Source of the DNA: a virus
Reading direction: 5' to 3' (one strand)
IMG/VR virus record: IMGVR_UViG_3300042549_001103
Coordinates: 1-61,630 of that record
DNA length: 61,630 nt
Position numbers and translations under genes: made by a program. This document shows, piece after piece, positions 25,235 to 33,064 of the stretch (position 1 is its first letter; the number at the start of each line of letters is the position of its first letter). The notes under the pieces were generated by a model, which had not been told where the DNA came from, did not search any database, and was given only the letters and a program-made list of their open reading frames with translations.

Positions 25235-25449
25235 TAGGTTTCCTTAGTTGCTTTACGCTTTCTTTTAAGTGCAGTGATGCCCGCTTGTGGTTCTTCAGGT
25301 TCTTCGTCATACTTAGCTTCGATCATTGCGTCTGCTAGGACATAACACCACGTAGCAACACGCGGCTCACTACCCTCCATGACACCTCGACTAGACAGCC
25401 CCATCAATGCTAATCCCGCAAACAAGTCTCTCAGGTCTTCGTCATTCAT
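25234..25449 (-). CDS. Unknown protein, 71 aa
   Basis: ATG overlaps the DUF3310 gene's stop by ATGA, and its own stop touches the polymerase start, so it belongs to a tightly coupled operon. Sequence: acidic N-terminus (NDEDLRDLF), a hydrophobic stretch (AGLALMGLSSRG), a helix ATWCYVLADAMIEA and a basic tail KRKRKATK. I do not recognise a family with confidence; similar short proteins occur beside DUF3310 genes in other phages. Confidence 0.7.
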   Translation of the reverse strand: MNDEDLRDLFAGLALMGLSSRGVMEGSEPRVATWCYVLADAMIEAKYDEEPEEPQAGITALKRKRKATKET

Positions 25450-25829
25450 TTTGGCTCCTTTAAAACTTCTAATAACTTCTCAAGGTAATGGATGCCCTTA
25501 CCAATCTCTTGTTCGGACTGATCCTTTGAGCCCATGCGCATGATGTACTTTAGCGCACCCGCACGATACGCACCAACTCGCTGCTCGACAGGCCAAGTGT
25601 CGATTACATCCCAAGGCTCAACACCCATGGCTTTGTAGTGTGTACCGCCAACTTGTTTAGCGTTGGCGGTCTTGACCTCATGCTCGATAGAGCCACGCCG
25701 TTCTTCTATAGCTTCTTTGTGCGCCGCAAGGCTGTAGGCTTCTGCAATGTTCTTTGGGTAGCTCATTTCTTTTTCCTTTTGTTTGTTTAAGCGTATTTCT
25801 AAAAGATTGAATTCGTCATCCTCAGTCAT
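25446..25829 (-). CDS. DUF3310 / SaV-like protein
   Basis: The 127-residue protein has a C-terminal DUF3310 domain with the signature KQVGGTHYKAMGVEPWDVIDTW, then RAGALKYIMRMGSKDQSEQEIGKGIHYLEKLLE. DUF3310 is widespread in phages and once named a nucleotide kinase, but its biochemical role is not firmly established. The N-terminal 55 residues are charged and may be a linker. The start overlaps the previous gene's end by 8 bp. Confidence 0.85.
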   Translation of the reverse strand: MTEDDEFNLLEIRLNKQKEKEMSYPKNIAEAYSLAAHKEAIEERRGSIEHEVKTANAKQVGGTHYKAMGVEPWDVIDTWPVEQRVGAYRAGALKYIMRMGSKDQSEQEIGKGIHYLEKLLEVLKEPK

Positions 25830-26289
25830 ACTTCGCTCCTAGTAACTCGACTCTTGGTTTGTTAAACAGCCATGTTGATGCATGGTCTGGGTGTGGTTGG
25901 AAACGTTCCATAAACTTAATGTGTTCACCGTGCTGCATGGCGTAATCTTTGCTGTGAATCGTGGAGCGCCATCCGTTGTTCGTCGCGAGGGGGGCGTAGG
26001 GGTCATAAGTGTTGCGCCTGTTAATTTCTTTGCGTGCTTCGTTTTGTGTCTTTTTCTTCTTGCTTATGAGCATAACGGACTCCCCCTTGCCGAGTTTGTA
26101 CACTTTGGTGAGAACATTATGCTTGCCCTTACGCCACTCGCATACATGAATCTCCCCCATCTCTTCTAGCAGACGTAGGTGCTTGGATGTGGCTTTGGTC
26201 TCTGACTTTAACTCTATTGCAATTTCTGATGCGCTCATGTCTTTGGTTGCGAGGATGTCGAGAACCTGTTCTTGTCTTTGGCTAATCAT
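25822..26289 (-). CDS. Winged-helix DNA-binding protein
   Basis: In this 155-residue protein, residues 3-68 (RQEQVLDILATKDMSASEIAIEL, KATSKHLRLLEEMGEI, then a basic wing) form a clear MarR/ArsR-like winged helix. The C-terminal half (NRRNTYDPYAPLATNNGW, HGEHIKFMERF) is unknown. It may regulate phage or host transcription. It is embedded in the operon with overlaps on both sides. Confidence 0.75.
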   Translation of the reverse strand: MISQRQEQVLDILATKDMSASEIAIELKSETKATSKHLRLLEEMGEIHVCEWRKGKHNVLTKVYKLGKGESVMLISKKKKTQNEARKEINRRNTYDPYAPLATNNGWRSTIHSKDYAMQHGEHIKFMERFQPHPDHASTWLFNKPRVELLGAKYD

Positions 26290-26647
26290 TTTTTTCCTTT
26301 AGCTTGGCTTCAACAGCAAGTATGGCTATTGAAAAATCAATTAGTTCTTCTAACTCTGCTTCATCGGAAGTGCAATCGTCAATGATTTTATGTACTTCAT
26401 CATCCGTCAGCCCGACCCATTTACGCTTGGGTGGCAGTGAAGACATAGACAATACGTCATGCGCTTGTCTGAGTAATGCGCATGCTGTTTCCGTTGTGGT
26501 TACAGGCTCTTGCTTCTCTGCTTGCTCAATTGCTTGGCGCAGTGCTTCTATCTCGGGCAGCAACTCGACTTTATACTCAGCGTCAATGCCAATCTCCCAC
26601 AGGTGTTCAAACTTAGCCAACGCTTGTTTCATTGCTTCGATGCTCAT
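26282..26647 (-). CDS. Conserved phage protein, 121 aa, function unknown
   Basis: The N-terminus MSIEAMKQALAKFEHLWEIG and LPEIEALRQAIEQAEKQEPV is a helical segment repeated in many phage accessory proteins. The middle PPKRKWVGLTDDEVHKIIDDC is another common phage module also seen in the next gene upstream (PWIGMSDVEVETY). Overlaps by ATGA with the gene before. No function can be assigned. Confidence 0.75.
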   Translation of the reverse strand: MSIEAMKQALAKFEHLWEIGIDAEYKVELLPEIEALRQAIEQAEKQEPVTTTETACALLRQAHDVLSMSSLPPKRKWVGLTDDEVHKIIDDCTSDEAELEELIDFSIAILAVEAKLKEKND

Positions 26648-27012
26648 GTGTTGCGCTCCTTTAATAGGGCTTCAATCATTCTCGCCAAGCTAATACCACT
26701 ATACACATTGCTATATGTTTCAACCTCTACATCAGACATCCCAATCCAAGGCCTTTTGTATTCTTGGATGTCGTCGTCAATCGTCAGACCGTTTGGACGA
26801 TGCGCCATGTCGTTTTCGGGTACATATTCTTCGGACGTGTCGCTGTTTTGCTCTTTTGTGTGCATAGCGTATTCCTCGTCCCCGCTAATAAAATGAAAGC
26901 CTGACCCACGCAGAAACTGTTCAAACATTTCGTGGATTTCAACAAGAGTCACGCCCTCAAAGTTCATCTCGACTATCGTGCCGTATTGCTCTGATTTAAA
27001 AACGAATTTCAT
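26644..27012 (-). CDS. Conserved phage protein, 122 aa, function unknown
   Basis: ATG at 27012 overlaps the previous stop (ATGA), so I prefer it over the longer reading frame. N-terminal domain MKFVFKSEQYGTIVEMNFEG, EIHEMFEQFLRGSGFHF is a recurrent phage module of unknown role. The C-terminal RPWIGMSDVEVETYSN parallels the module in the following gene, so this pair seems built from shared parts. Confidence 0.75.
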   Translation of the reverse strand: MKFVFKSEQYGTIVEMNFEGVTLVEIHEMFEQFLRGSGFHFISGDEEYAMHTKEQNSDTSEEYVPENDMAHRPNGLTIDDDIQEYKRPWIGMSDVEVETYSNVYSGISLARMIEALLKERNT

Positions 27013-27221
27013 TTCTCGCCCCTGTGCATAGCCCGATCCATCTGCTCGTCTAAGCCTTTCTCTGTACACATAAACAGGTGTGCTGTGTATTTGTTCAGCC
27101 ACTTGTAACGCTCGGCATCACGTTGCAAGGCTCGGACTTCACGGGCAATCTCTGCCATCTCTTCGCTTGTAACGAACGCACCCTCGTCCAGTATCTTTAG
27201 TAGTTTGTCCAAGATGTTCAT
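27009..27221 (-). CDS. Conserved small phage protein, 70 aa
   Basis: MNILDKLLKILDEGAF, EIAREVRALQRDAERYKWL contains the RDAERYKWL helix common in Ead/Ea22-like and other short phage proteins. The 70 residues are mainly helical. ATGA overlap with the next gene. Function unknown. Confidence 0.75.
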   Translation of the reverse strand: MNILDKLLKILDEGAFVTSEEMAEIAREVRALQRDAERYKWLNKYTAHLFMCTEKGLDEQMDRAMHRGEK

Positions 27222-27223
27222 AC

Positions 27224-27445
27224 TTATCTCCTTATGATTACTTCAGCCTCTGTTTCAATCCATACCCTTGCACCACAAGATAAAGGCTTGTCAGGGGAGT
27301 ACACAATCCTGCTACCCCCCATGATCTCTACCTCGTGTGCGTAGGTATTGCTCTTGTATGTCTTAACGGTCAGGATAGGGTTGTCCGTACCGTTTTTGAC
27401 ATTAGCTTTAACCTCATGTTGGTTAACGTGGATGATGGTTTTCAT
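27224..27445 (-). CDS. Unknown protein, 73 aa
   Basis: ATG at 27445 lies 4 bp after the stop of the Cys-rich microprotein gene; the frame is open further but only across that gene. The sequence KTIIHVNQHEVKANVKNG, TYAHEVEIMGGSRIVYSP, GARVWIETEAEVIIRR suggests a small all-beta fold. No SD, so translation probably depends on coupling to the gene before it. Family not recognised. Confidence 0.65.
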   Translation of the reverse strand: MKTIIHVNQHEVKANVKNGTDNPILTVKTYKSNTYAHEVEIMGGSRIVYSPDKPLSCGARVWIETEAEVIIRR

Positions 27446-27449
27446 ATTT

Positions 27450-27599
27450 TTACATGCAAGTGGTTGTGCAGTTTGTTCCATAGCAGCACGTAGTGCATAC
27501 CGTCATACGTCCGCCAGAGATCACCGTGTTGGTGACACAGTTTGCATAAGCAGCTGTAGTAACTGTTGCAAAAATAATTCCCATCAATAGTTGTTTCAT
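27450..27599 (-). CDS. Exported Cys-rich microprotein, 49 aa
   Basis: ATG is coupled by an ATGA overlap to the stop of the DGQHR protein. Residues 1-19 (MKQLLMGIIFATVTTAAYA) form a classic Sec signal peptide with an AYA cleavage site. The mature part of 30 residues has six Cys (in NCV, TVCTTCC, TNCTTTC) and many Thr, fitting a disulfide-bonded periplasmic peptide. Phage early operons seldom encode such a product. No family is recognised. A role at the envelope, such as superinfection exclusion, is only a guess. Confidence 0.65.
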   Translation of the reverse strand: MKQLLMGIIFATVTTAAYANCVTNTVISGGRMTVCTTCCYGTNCTTTCM

Positions 27600-28435
27600 T
27601 CTAAATCCTCCGATTCACCCATGTTAATTTTCTTTTGGAGGTTCTTGTTAACTTCTTTCATTACACCCTCCGCCCATATACGTTGACCGCGCCTCTCGTG
27701 ATACTCCACTGCTTTATCCGCGGCTTTCATAATACCCACCGCCCCGATCTTTTTCAGTCGAGTTCGTAAACGAAGGTCGGTTAAATCAACCTCTGCATTT
27801 TTATGGATGTACCACAAACTACCCAATACTTTTTCATGTAAAGGGACATTACCGCTAATATCAATTGCCGCATCAAGTACGGCTTCCAACATAGCGGCAT
27901 CTTCTTTAGTTCGATTCAGCGCCCAAGCAACACACTTCAAGTCTCGTGCCTTATTCGCTGTTGAACTAACTCGGATATTTAAGCGTGAACAGATACCGTT
28001 AAACTTTACCGCTGTCGGATCATCTGCTGCAAGTGCCGCACGATACTTATCTGTACTAAACACAGGGCGACGTCCAGTGTTGGCGTCTAGAAATCCTTGT
28101 GCCTCTTGCGCGATACTAGCGGACTCAAACACTAAGCAAGGTAACGTCTTAATATCTGAACGTCGTTTAGCTGCTGCAACTCGGTGCTGCCCGTCAATCA
28201 CCCAAAATACTCCATTGCGTTTACCGACAATGATTGTGCCACAAGCAAACCATGACCATGCGCTTGCCATGCTAACTGCTTTGGACTCAACCAAATTACG
28301 TTGGTACGCAGGGGACACTTGCAACAACCCCTTGTTGAGCATACCGAATCGACCCGGCTCATCTTTGACTGTCCACCCGTAAATCTTTACCTTGTCCTGT
28401 ATAGAACCGTTAATGCCTACACGTGTTTCACTCAT
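27596..28435 (-). CDS. DGQHR-type ParB-like protein (DUF6551-like)
   Basis: In this 279-residue protein, VIDGQHRVAAAKRR (81-85 is DGQHR) is the hallmark of ParB/Srx-fold proteins related to DndB and phage DGQHR proteins. LLQVSPAYQRNLVESK upstream and LDANTGRRPVFSTDKYRAAL downstream fit the DUF6551-like branch. ParB-like folds bind nucleotides or act as nucleases; the precise role in phages is unknown. A chromosome-partition function is unlikely because no ParA is present. Confidence 0.75.
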   Translation of the reverse strand: MSETRVGINGSIQDKVKIYGWTVKDEPGRFGMLNKGLLQVSPAYQRNLVESKAVSMASAWSWFACGTIIVGKRNGVFWVIDGQHRVAAAKRRSDIKTLPCLVFESASIAQEAQGFLDANTGRRPVFSTDKYRAALAADDPTAVKFNGICSRLNIRVSSTANKARDLKCVAWALNRTKEDAAMLEAVLDAAIDISGNVPLHEKVLGSLWYIHKNAEVDLTDLRLRTRLKKIGAVGIMKAADKAVEYHERRGQRIWAEGVMKEVNKNLQKKINMGESEDLE

Positions 28436-28444
28436 GTCGTTCTC

Positions 28445-28672
28445 CTAGAAATATGTAATTAAATAAATTAAAGCAACTACTGCAACTGCACTTACTGCAA
28501 CCCATATTCTGCTGGGTTTACTACGTTCAAACTGAGTACCAAGCAATACGTTTTGCAAGTTCATCGCATCCGCATCGAGTGCTACGTTCTTACCGCTGTA
28601 CGTGCCTTGGGTTTGTCTACGCTCAAACCACTTAGGTTCGTACGCTATGCCAATCTTCACTTTGCATTCCAT
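28445..28672 (-). CDS. Small tail-anchored membrane protein, 75 aa
   Basis: ATG at 28672 has SD AAGGA and lies next to the previous stop. Residues 1-53 are soluble (MECKVKIGIAYEPKWFERRQ, LDADAMNLQNVLLG). Residues 55-74 are one transmembrane helix ending at the C-terminus, so the protein is likely tail-anchored in the inner membrane with its N-terminus in the cytoplasm. Family unknown. Confidence 0.65.
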   Translation of the reverse strand: MECKVKIGIAYEPKWFERRQTQGTYSGKNVALDADAMNLQNVLLGTQFERSKPSRIWVAVSAVAVVALIYLITYF

Positions 28673-28673
28673 C

Positions 28674-28862
28674 TCATTCTTCCTTGTTTGTTGTGCCGTC
28701 TGGGTAGAACAGCGTGTTATGTACACGACTTGGTTTACGCAGTATGTCCATTGAATTCGGCCTCGTAGCTATGACCGACAACTTCATACCTTTGTACTGC
28801 CCCTTATTGAACCTATCAATATCTCGGGGCGGCGTCTTTACTTGCTTAGGTTTGTTAACCAT
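28674..28862 (-). CDS. Unknown protein, 62 aa
   Basis: ATG at 28862 with GAGG upstream overlaps the end of the VRR-NUC gene. Basic protein (VNKPKQVKTPPRDIDRF, KGQYKGMKLSVIATRPN) ending NTLFYPDGTTNKEE. No recognisable domain. It is placed between the nuclease and the membrane protein in the same operon. Confidence 0.65.
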   Translation of the reverse strand: MVNKPKQVKTPPRDIDRFNKGQYKGMKLSVIATRPNSMDILRKPSRVHNTLFYPDGTTNKEE

Positions 28863-29134
28863 TCGTGTACCTCGTCCATGTTGCCTTCGTTGACAACGAT
28901 AGCTGCGCCACCGCATTGCCTTATGTTGGCGAGTTCGCGGTCTTGCAGTGCTGTTGTTGTGTTCTTACCTGCCTTGCATTCGATGGCAAAGAACGCACCC
29001 TGATAACAACCTATGATGTCAGGCACTCCACTTCTACCGAAACCACCTGTAGCGGGGAAAAAGTAGTAAGCACCTAGTAGATCGAGTTGTTTCTGGACTG
29101 CTTTCTTCACCCGTTTTTCGGGTGTCATAGCCAT
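28838..29134 (-). CDS. VRR-NUC domain nuclease
   Basis: In this 98-residue protein, PEKRVKKAVQKQLDLLGAYYFFPATGG, then GVPDIIG (D39) and AIECKAG (E52, K54), with Q64 region LQDRELANIRQCGG, is the full VRR-NUC core of the PD-(D/E)XK superfamily. Stand-alone phage VRR-NUC proteins cut branched DNA such as Holliday junctions. It fits a role in resolving recombination intermediates before packaging. Confidence 0.9.
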   Translation of the reverse strand: MAMTPEKRVKKAVQKQLDLLGAYYFFPATGGFGRSGVPDIIGCYQGAFFAIECKAGKNTTTALQDRELANIRQCGGAAIVVNEGNMDEVHEWLTNLSK

Positions 29135-29136
29135 GA

Positions 29137-29418
29137 TTATTTAAACTTTTCGACAACACGTTTGATGGCACGGACGAATATGTTTTCCGGCTCAGGCGCG
29201 GGCTCTTGTTTAATCGGCGCGGGCGTTGTTGGCTCAAGGTCGAGCGTTAACTGCTCAGGCTTTTTACTTATGACAGTTCCCGTATTTCTTAGCCGTGAAC
29301 GTAAGTTGTATACGTACTGCGGGCTAACCGTTAAGGACTTAACGATTGTTGCTGTTGACGCACCTTGGTTAATCATTTTAGTTGCGCGTTCAATTTTAGT
29401 CAGGCGTGGCTTGCTCAT
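29137..29418 (-). CDS. HTH DNA-binding protein, 93 aa
   Basis: Residues 4-43 (RLTKIERATKMINQGASTATIVKSLTVSPQYVYNLRSRLR) are a basic helix-turn-helix of the resolvase-tail/sigma-like type. The C-terminal half is Pro/Glu-rich followed by a basic amphipathic tail (IFVRAIKRVVEKFK). One copy of the CCTTAC/GTAAGG palindrome lies 22 bp before its start, with SD AGGAG between. It is a candidate for the protein that reads those palindromes; this is a guess from proximity. Confidence 0.75.
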   Translation of the reverse strand: MSKPRLTKIERATKMINQGASTATIVKSLTVSPQYVYNLRSRLRNTGTVISKKPEQLTLDLEPTTPAPIKQEPAPEPENIFVRAIKRVVEKFK

Positions 29419-29439
29419 TACTTTCTCCTAGATCGCAAT

Positions 29440-29454
29440 CCTTACACTGTAAGG
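29440..29454. promoter_or_regulatory. Palindrome site a (CCTTACACTGTAAGG)
   Basis: Perfect 15 bp palindrome, extended to 19 bp by AT/AT. It lies upstream of the HTH gene starting at 29418, with SD AGGAG in between. One of eight copies in the early region; as RNA it folds to a 6 bp stem with a 3-base loop. Confidence 0.7.
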
Positions 29455-29488
29455 ATGTTGTACTGATTGTTTATAAAGTTACTGCTGC

Positions 29489-29863
29489 CTACGTAGTGGG
29501 CTTGTACACCCAATACGTACGATTTGTAATGCGCCTACCCACACTTGGTATGTCTTGAGTAGGCGGTGTAGCTGATAGCATACTGAGTACTGCAATACGT
29601 TCTTGTACCCATTCGGGTAGTGTGTCTAATGAATCATACGTACCTTCTAATGCGGAGTCAATACTTTCTAACCCTATGCAAGTAACATCTACCACATTGT
29701 CATGCTCGATATGTATACGGTAGATCGTTGATGCAGGTTGATCGGTGAGCATTTTTAGCTTTTCATATGTATTCCCCAAATCTATTCCCGTGCTAGGTAA
29801 GAGCGTTATCATATCCAGAAATAACTTTAGACAACGTTTCTGCGATACGCTATACGACATCAC
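29489..29863 (-). CDS. Unknown protein, 124 aa, sharing a C-terminal module with its neighbour
   Basis: The start overlaps the end of the upstream gene by 14 bp. N-terminus SVSQKRCLKLFLDMITLLPS is helical. The last 45 residues (LPEWVQERIAVLSMLSAT, VGRRITNRTYWV) align by eye with the end of the preceding 321-residue protein (MPEDIAGKLAVLDMLSKD, VGVNVGKGVYWV), which suggests duplication of a C-terminal domain. Family unknown. Confidence 0.7.
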   Translation of the reverse strand: MMSYSVSQKRCLKLFLDMITLLPSTGIDLGNTYEKLKMLTDQPASTIYRIHIEHDNVVDVTCIGLESIDSALEGTYDSLDTLPEWVQERIAVLSMLSATPPTQDIPSVGRRITNRTYWVYKPTT

Positions 29864-30815
29864 GATCTACCCAGTAGACACCCTTACCCACATTCACCCC
29901 GACACCATCCACGTACTCATCCTTGGATAGCATATCAAGTACCGCAAGTTTACCAGCAATATCTTCCGGCATATCTGCCACAGGGATAGTCTGTAGGGTA
30001 GGGGGCGTAGAGTTAGACACATCGGGAAACATCAACACATCAGCCATTACTACCCCCACTCGTTCATACAAGCGCACGTTATAACTACTTACTGCGCGCG
30101 TACCCTCCGCCTTGTACTTGTCAAGCGCCTCCTCATACTTGTCTACGTACTCCTTGACCTTTGGGCTGTCGAACGAATAGCCCTTGTCCTTAGCCGCAAC
30201 TAATTCATTCAATACCATACTAACTAAGCTAGATGAGTTCCTTGACAACTCGTACTTAACGTCAACGAGTTTACTTTCTAGATCACGTACCCTGCTTGTT
30301 GCTTTCAGCGAGTAGTCCAACCTACTCTCGTTTGCTATCTCCACAGGTGTACACGTCTTGAGATGTTTCAGTGCAAGTGTTACCGCGGCGTTCAAGCGTT
30401 TAGATGCACGAGTCCTATACGCTGCGTTGTGTGCTCTGTACTTAGTGTTCTCGATGTCACGACTGTACACAGTGTATGCAGAATCATCCGTATTACTACG
30501 CCGCCCCTCTAAGTTCGGGTTGTGATACCCGATACGACCCATGGCATACACATCCCCCTCACGATACACGAGCAGCTGTAAAAACAACGTGCCGAGGTGT
30601 GTGATACCCGAGGATACCCACGAACTTGTTGTGTTCCTACACACACCGAACCGCAGTGAACCGTTCTTCGCTTGTAGTGCTTGCATAAACTCATACAACT
30701 CTTTGACCACAGGAAACCCACCCACTAGGTAGGGTGTTACCTCCGGCGCTGTTGGCTCATTCACAGCTGCGTACTCAGCGATACTGCTTACTTCGTTTTG
30801 CCATTGTCTGTACAT
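29850..30815 (-). CDS. Unknown protein, 321 aa
   Basis: ATG at 30815 has a full SD (AAGGAG) 6 bp upstream; the frame is open 13 codons further but without SD. N-terminal part MYRQWQNEVSSIAEYAAV, LVGGFPVVKELYEFMQALQAKNGSLRFG; a middle of Arg/Ala-rich helix (YRAHNAAYRTRASKRLNAAV) and a coiled-coil-like stretch; C-terminal module shared with the next gene. Not recognised. It belongs to a group of unknowns downstream of the AAA+/VWA genes. Confidence 0.7.
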   Translation of the reverse strand: MYRQWQNEVSSIAEYAAVNEPTAPEVTPYLVGGFPVVKELYEFMQALQAKNGSLRFGVCRNTTSSWVSSGITHLGTLFLQLLVYREGDVYAMGRIGYHNPNLEGRRSNTDDSAYTVYSRDIENTKYRAHNAAYRTRASKRLNAAVTLALKHLKTCTPVEIANESRLDYSLKATSRVRDLESKLVDVKYELSRNSSSLVSMVLNELVAAKDKGYSFDSPKVKEYVDKYEEALDKYKAEGTRAVSSYNVRLYERVGVVMADVLMFPDVSNSTPPTLQTIPVADMPEDIAGKLAVLDMLSKDEYVDGVGVNVGKGVYWVDRDVV

Positions 30816-30825
30816 GGTGTTCTCC

Positions 30826-31833
30826 TTAAACTTGTTCGGTTGCAAATAGGTCAAGCATCTTATTCATCAGTCTGTTGTACTGCGACTTAAACTTCCTCAT
30901 GCTATCTACATCTGAAAACGTCTTAATGCTTGCGTTGCATTCGACCAGTATCATTGTCGTCAGTGCCGTACGCAGCACGTGCTCATCGTCTTTCAATATA
31001 TCTTTAACCAACGCTGACATCTCTGGTGTTGGTATACGCATCGGTACATAGGAGTTTGCAAAGATCTTATCCCCCGCAAAATCTATGAATTCCGCCACCG
31101 CTACATCGCGCGCTCTCCATTTACTTTCCATACCCGATACAAGCATCGGCGATATTACACACATCCAGTTAAAGTAGTCACGCAACTGTTTGCGGTACGG
31201 GCTTTTTGCATCGCGGTCTATCTTGTTAGTCTTAAGCGTATACAACTCACTCGTACGCTCATACGTATCAGGTGACGTTTGCTTGAACCATAGCATCTCA
31301 CCTCCATCCTTAGTTACCACTCCTGTACTCCAGTCAACTCCGTAATCCATCCTTGGTAGTACGTGCACCTTCCTATCTACGTGTGTATGGATTGAGTTAG
31401 CACGTGTGCTACCTGCTGAACTAAACGACATACCCCGCGGGGTGTACGCCTGTAAGAACCCATAGCGCCCCATCCATACACCCTGAACTGAACCAGAACG
31501 TATGCGAATGTAATCCCCGTCAACTCTTCGCTGCACCATGATTGGTGCGAACTGTAGCTCCAACTCTAGCGGCATTGGGCTGTACGAACGTACCGAACTT
31601 AGTACGCCATCAGATAGCACGTAGGTGTTCTCATCAACTTTAATGATGCGTTCGATCTTGTTGCGTCTTGCCCCGATTGGGCGCACATCATCTTCGAGTT
31701 TGCTCTTCCTACTTACGATTGGTTTAACTGATTCGTACTTCGCACGTATGAGATCAAAGTGCATCTCGCTTGCGGGTTTAACTTTTAGTCCTGATGACAG
31801 GCTTTCGTATTCACGTATAAGTCCGTATGCCAT
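30826..31833 (-). CDS. Unknown protein, 335 aa
   Basis: ATG with SD GGGAG; palindrome site b is 29 bp upstream. Beta-rich middle (VDENTYVLSDGVLSSVRSY, GDYIRIRSGSVQGVWMGRYGFLQ) and helical C-terminus with NRLMNKMLDLFATEQ. A DUF945-like or phage-specific fold is possible but nothing specific is recognised. The gene follows the VWA protein and is followed 11 bp later by another unknown. Confidence 0.7.
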   Translation of the reverse strand: MAYGLIREYESLSSGLKVKPASEMHFDLIRAKYESVKPIVSRKSKLEDDVRPIGARRNKIERIIKVDENTYVLSDGVLSSVRSYSPMPLELELQFAPIMVQRRVDGDYIRIRSGSVQGVWMGRYGFLQAYTPRGMSFSSAGSTRANSIHTHVDRKVHVLPRMDYGVDWSTGVVTKDGGEMLWFKQTSPDTYERTSELYTLKTNKIDRDAKSPYRKQLRDYFNWMCVISPMLVSGMESKWRARDVAVAEFIDFAGDKIFANSYVPMRIPTPEMSALVKDILKDDEHVLRTALTTMILVECNASIKTFSDVDSMRKFKSQYNRLMNKMLDLFATEQV

Positions 31834-31861
31834 GATTGATACTCCCTATTAGTTTTAGATT

Positions 31862-31876
31862 CCTTACAGTGTAAGG
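31862..31876. promoter_or_regulatory. Palindrome site b (CCTTACAGTGTAAGG)
   Basis: Perfect 15 bp palindrome between the VWA gene stop (31884) and the start of the 335-residue gene (31833), about 10 bp before that gene's SD region. Confidence 0.7.
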
Positions 31877-31883
31877 ATATGGT

Positions 31884-33062
31884 TTAGTTAATGTGTACGT
31901 ACTTACCCACGCTTGGACGTGCGCCCTTGTTATTCTGAATACACCACAGCACAGGCGTTGTCCACGCGCCCCATGAGCCACCGAGATACCCATCGGTCAG
32001 CACCACTACTGCTTGCGGCTTAATGCCATGCTCTGCAATGTACTGAGGCACACACTCAACTGTTGTGCCACCACCCCCTGCGGGTTTAGTCGATGTGGTC
32101 AGGCGATCAAGATCATCTTGCTCATACACTTCATCACGACACACCTCAGTATCCCAGTACAACAAGCGCACCTTGGATGGGTGCACCGTATCGCAGATAG
32201 CCTTAACCTCCGACAAGAAGGATGACAGTTCCCTTGCGCCGATAGAGCCTGATGTGTCGATAGCCAACACCAACTCACCGACTGACTCACTGATACCCGA
32301 TGGTAAGTAATAGCCTGATGACATATACCTACGGTTAGGCTTGCGCCATGTAGAGTAATCGTTACCAGTGCACGTGGTTGATACAAACTCACGCAGCACC
32401 TCACGCCAATCTATCTGTGGTTGTAACAGTCCGTCCATGTCACGATTACCACCGCTACCCATCTTGCCCGCAGACAGCACACCTTGACGTATCGCCTTGT
32501 CAATCTCGCGCTCCAGTTCTTTGCTTTCGGCATCGCTCATCTCTTGAGCATCATCCCACCCATGCTCATCCATGCTACCCCCACCACCCCCACCACCCCC
32601 ACCGCCCTCGTCATCATCTTGCTTGAGTAAGTGGTAGACCTCGGCGCTATCCATATCACGATACTTTGTGTTGAGTAGTCCGACCTTGGGCATCACGATA
32701 AACTTCTTGCCGTTATCACCATCGACGAGCTTGACGTTAATCACGTAGTCACACGCCATATTTGCAAGGCGTGCGTTGTCCTCGTACAGATGTCGCCATG
32801 TCGTGATGTGCCTATACATCTTATGGTATGCCTCGTGCAGCACAAGAAAGCGCAGCTCTGCATCGCTCAAGCTCTCAACAAACTTGCGACCATACACTTC
32901 GTCACGCCCGTTGGTGTACGCCGTGGGTGTCTTATCACATACTGACTTGTCACCAATCATTAGCACTGGTGCGATAGCGTAGTAGTGCGGTTCAGCCATG
33001 ATGTCGATGACTGCCTTGTTCAGTCGCTGCTCGACTGTGAGTTGTTTACCTAGCATTAACAT
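31884..33062 (-). CDS. VWA-domain protein with N-terminal zinc-peptidase motif (CobT-like)
   Basis: In this 392-residue protein, residues 1-150 are a putative metallopeptidase domain with HEAYH (76-80). Then follow a ten-Gly run (153-162), an acidic linker, and a VWA domain whose MIDAS motif is DTSGS (269-273), with further elements YWDTEV and VVLTDGYLGG. This is the DUF2201/VWA-like architecture, similar to CobT-type partners of MoxR/CobS AAA+ ATPases. The AAA+ gene is encoded just upstream. Start follows the 55-residue gene by 2 bp with SD GGAGG. The pair probably forms an ATP-driven remodelling or metal-insertion machine; the target is unknown. Confidence 0.85.
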   Translation of the reverse strand: MLMLGKQLTVEQRLNKAVIDIMAEPHYYAIAPVLMIGDKSVCDKTPTAYTNGRDEVYGRKFVESLSDAELRFLVLHEAYHKMYRHITTWRHLYEDNARLANMACDYVINVKLVDGDNGKKFIVMPKVGLLNTKYRDMDSAEVYHLLKQDDDEGGGGGGGGGGSMDEHGWDDAQEMSDAESKELEREIDKAIRQGVLSAGKMGSGGNRDMDGLLQPQIDWREVLREFVSTTCTGNDYSTWRKPNRRYMSSGYYLPSGISESVGELVLAIDTSGSIGARELSSFLSEVKAICDTVHPSKVRLLYWDTEVCRDEVYEQDDLDRLTTSTKPAGGGGTTVECVPQYIAEHGIKPQAVVVLTDGYLGGSWGAWTTPVLWCIQNNKGARPSVGKYVHIN

Positions 33063-33064
33063 GA

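Noticed and set aside
27596-28435. ParB partition protein implying a phage-plasmid
   Set aside because: Only the DGQHR-type ParB-like fold is present; there is no ParA and no clear parS, so partition is not supported.
29440-29454. CCTTAC palindromes as Rho-independent terminators
   Set aside because: The stem is only 6 bp with low GC and no T run follows; several copies lead directly into ribosome binding sites.
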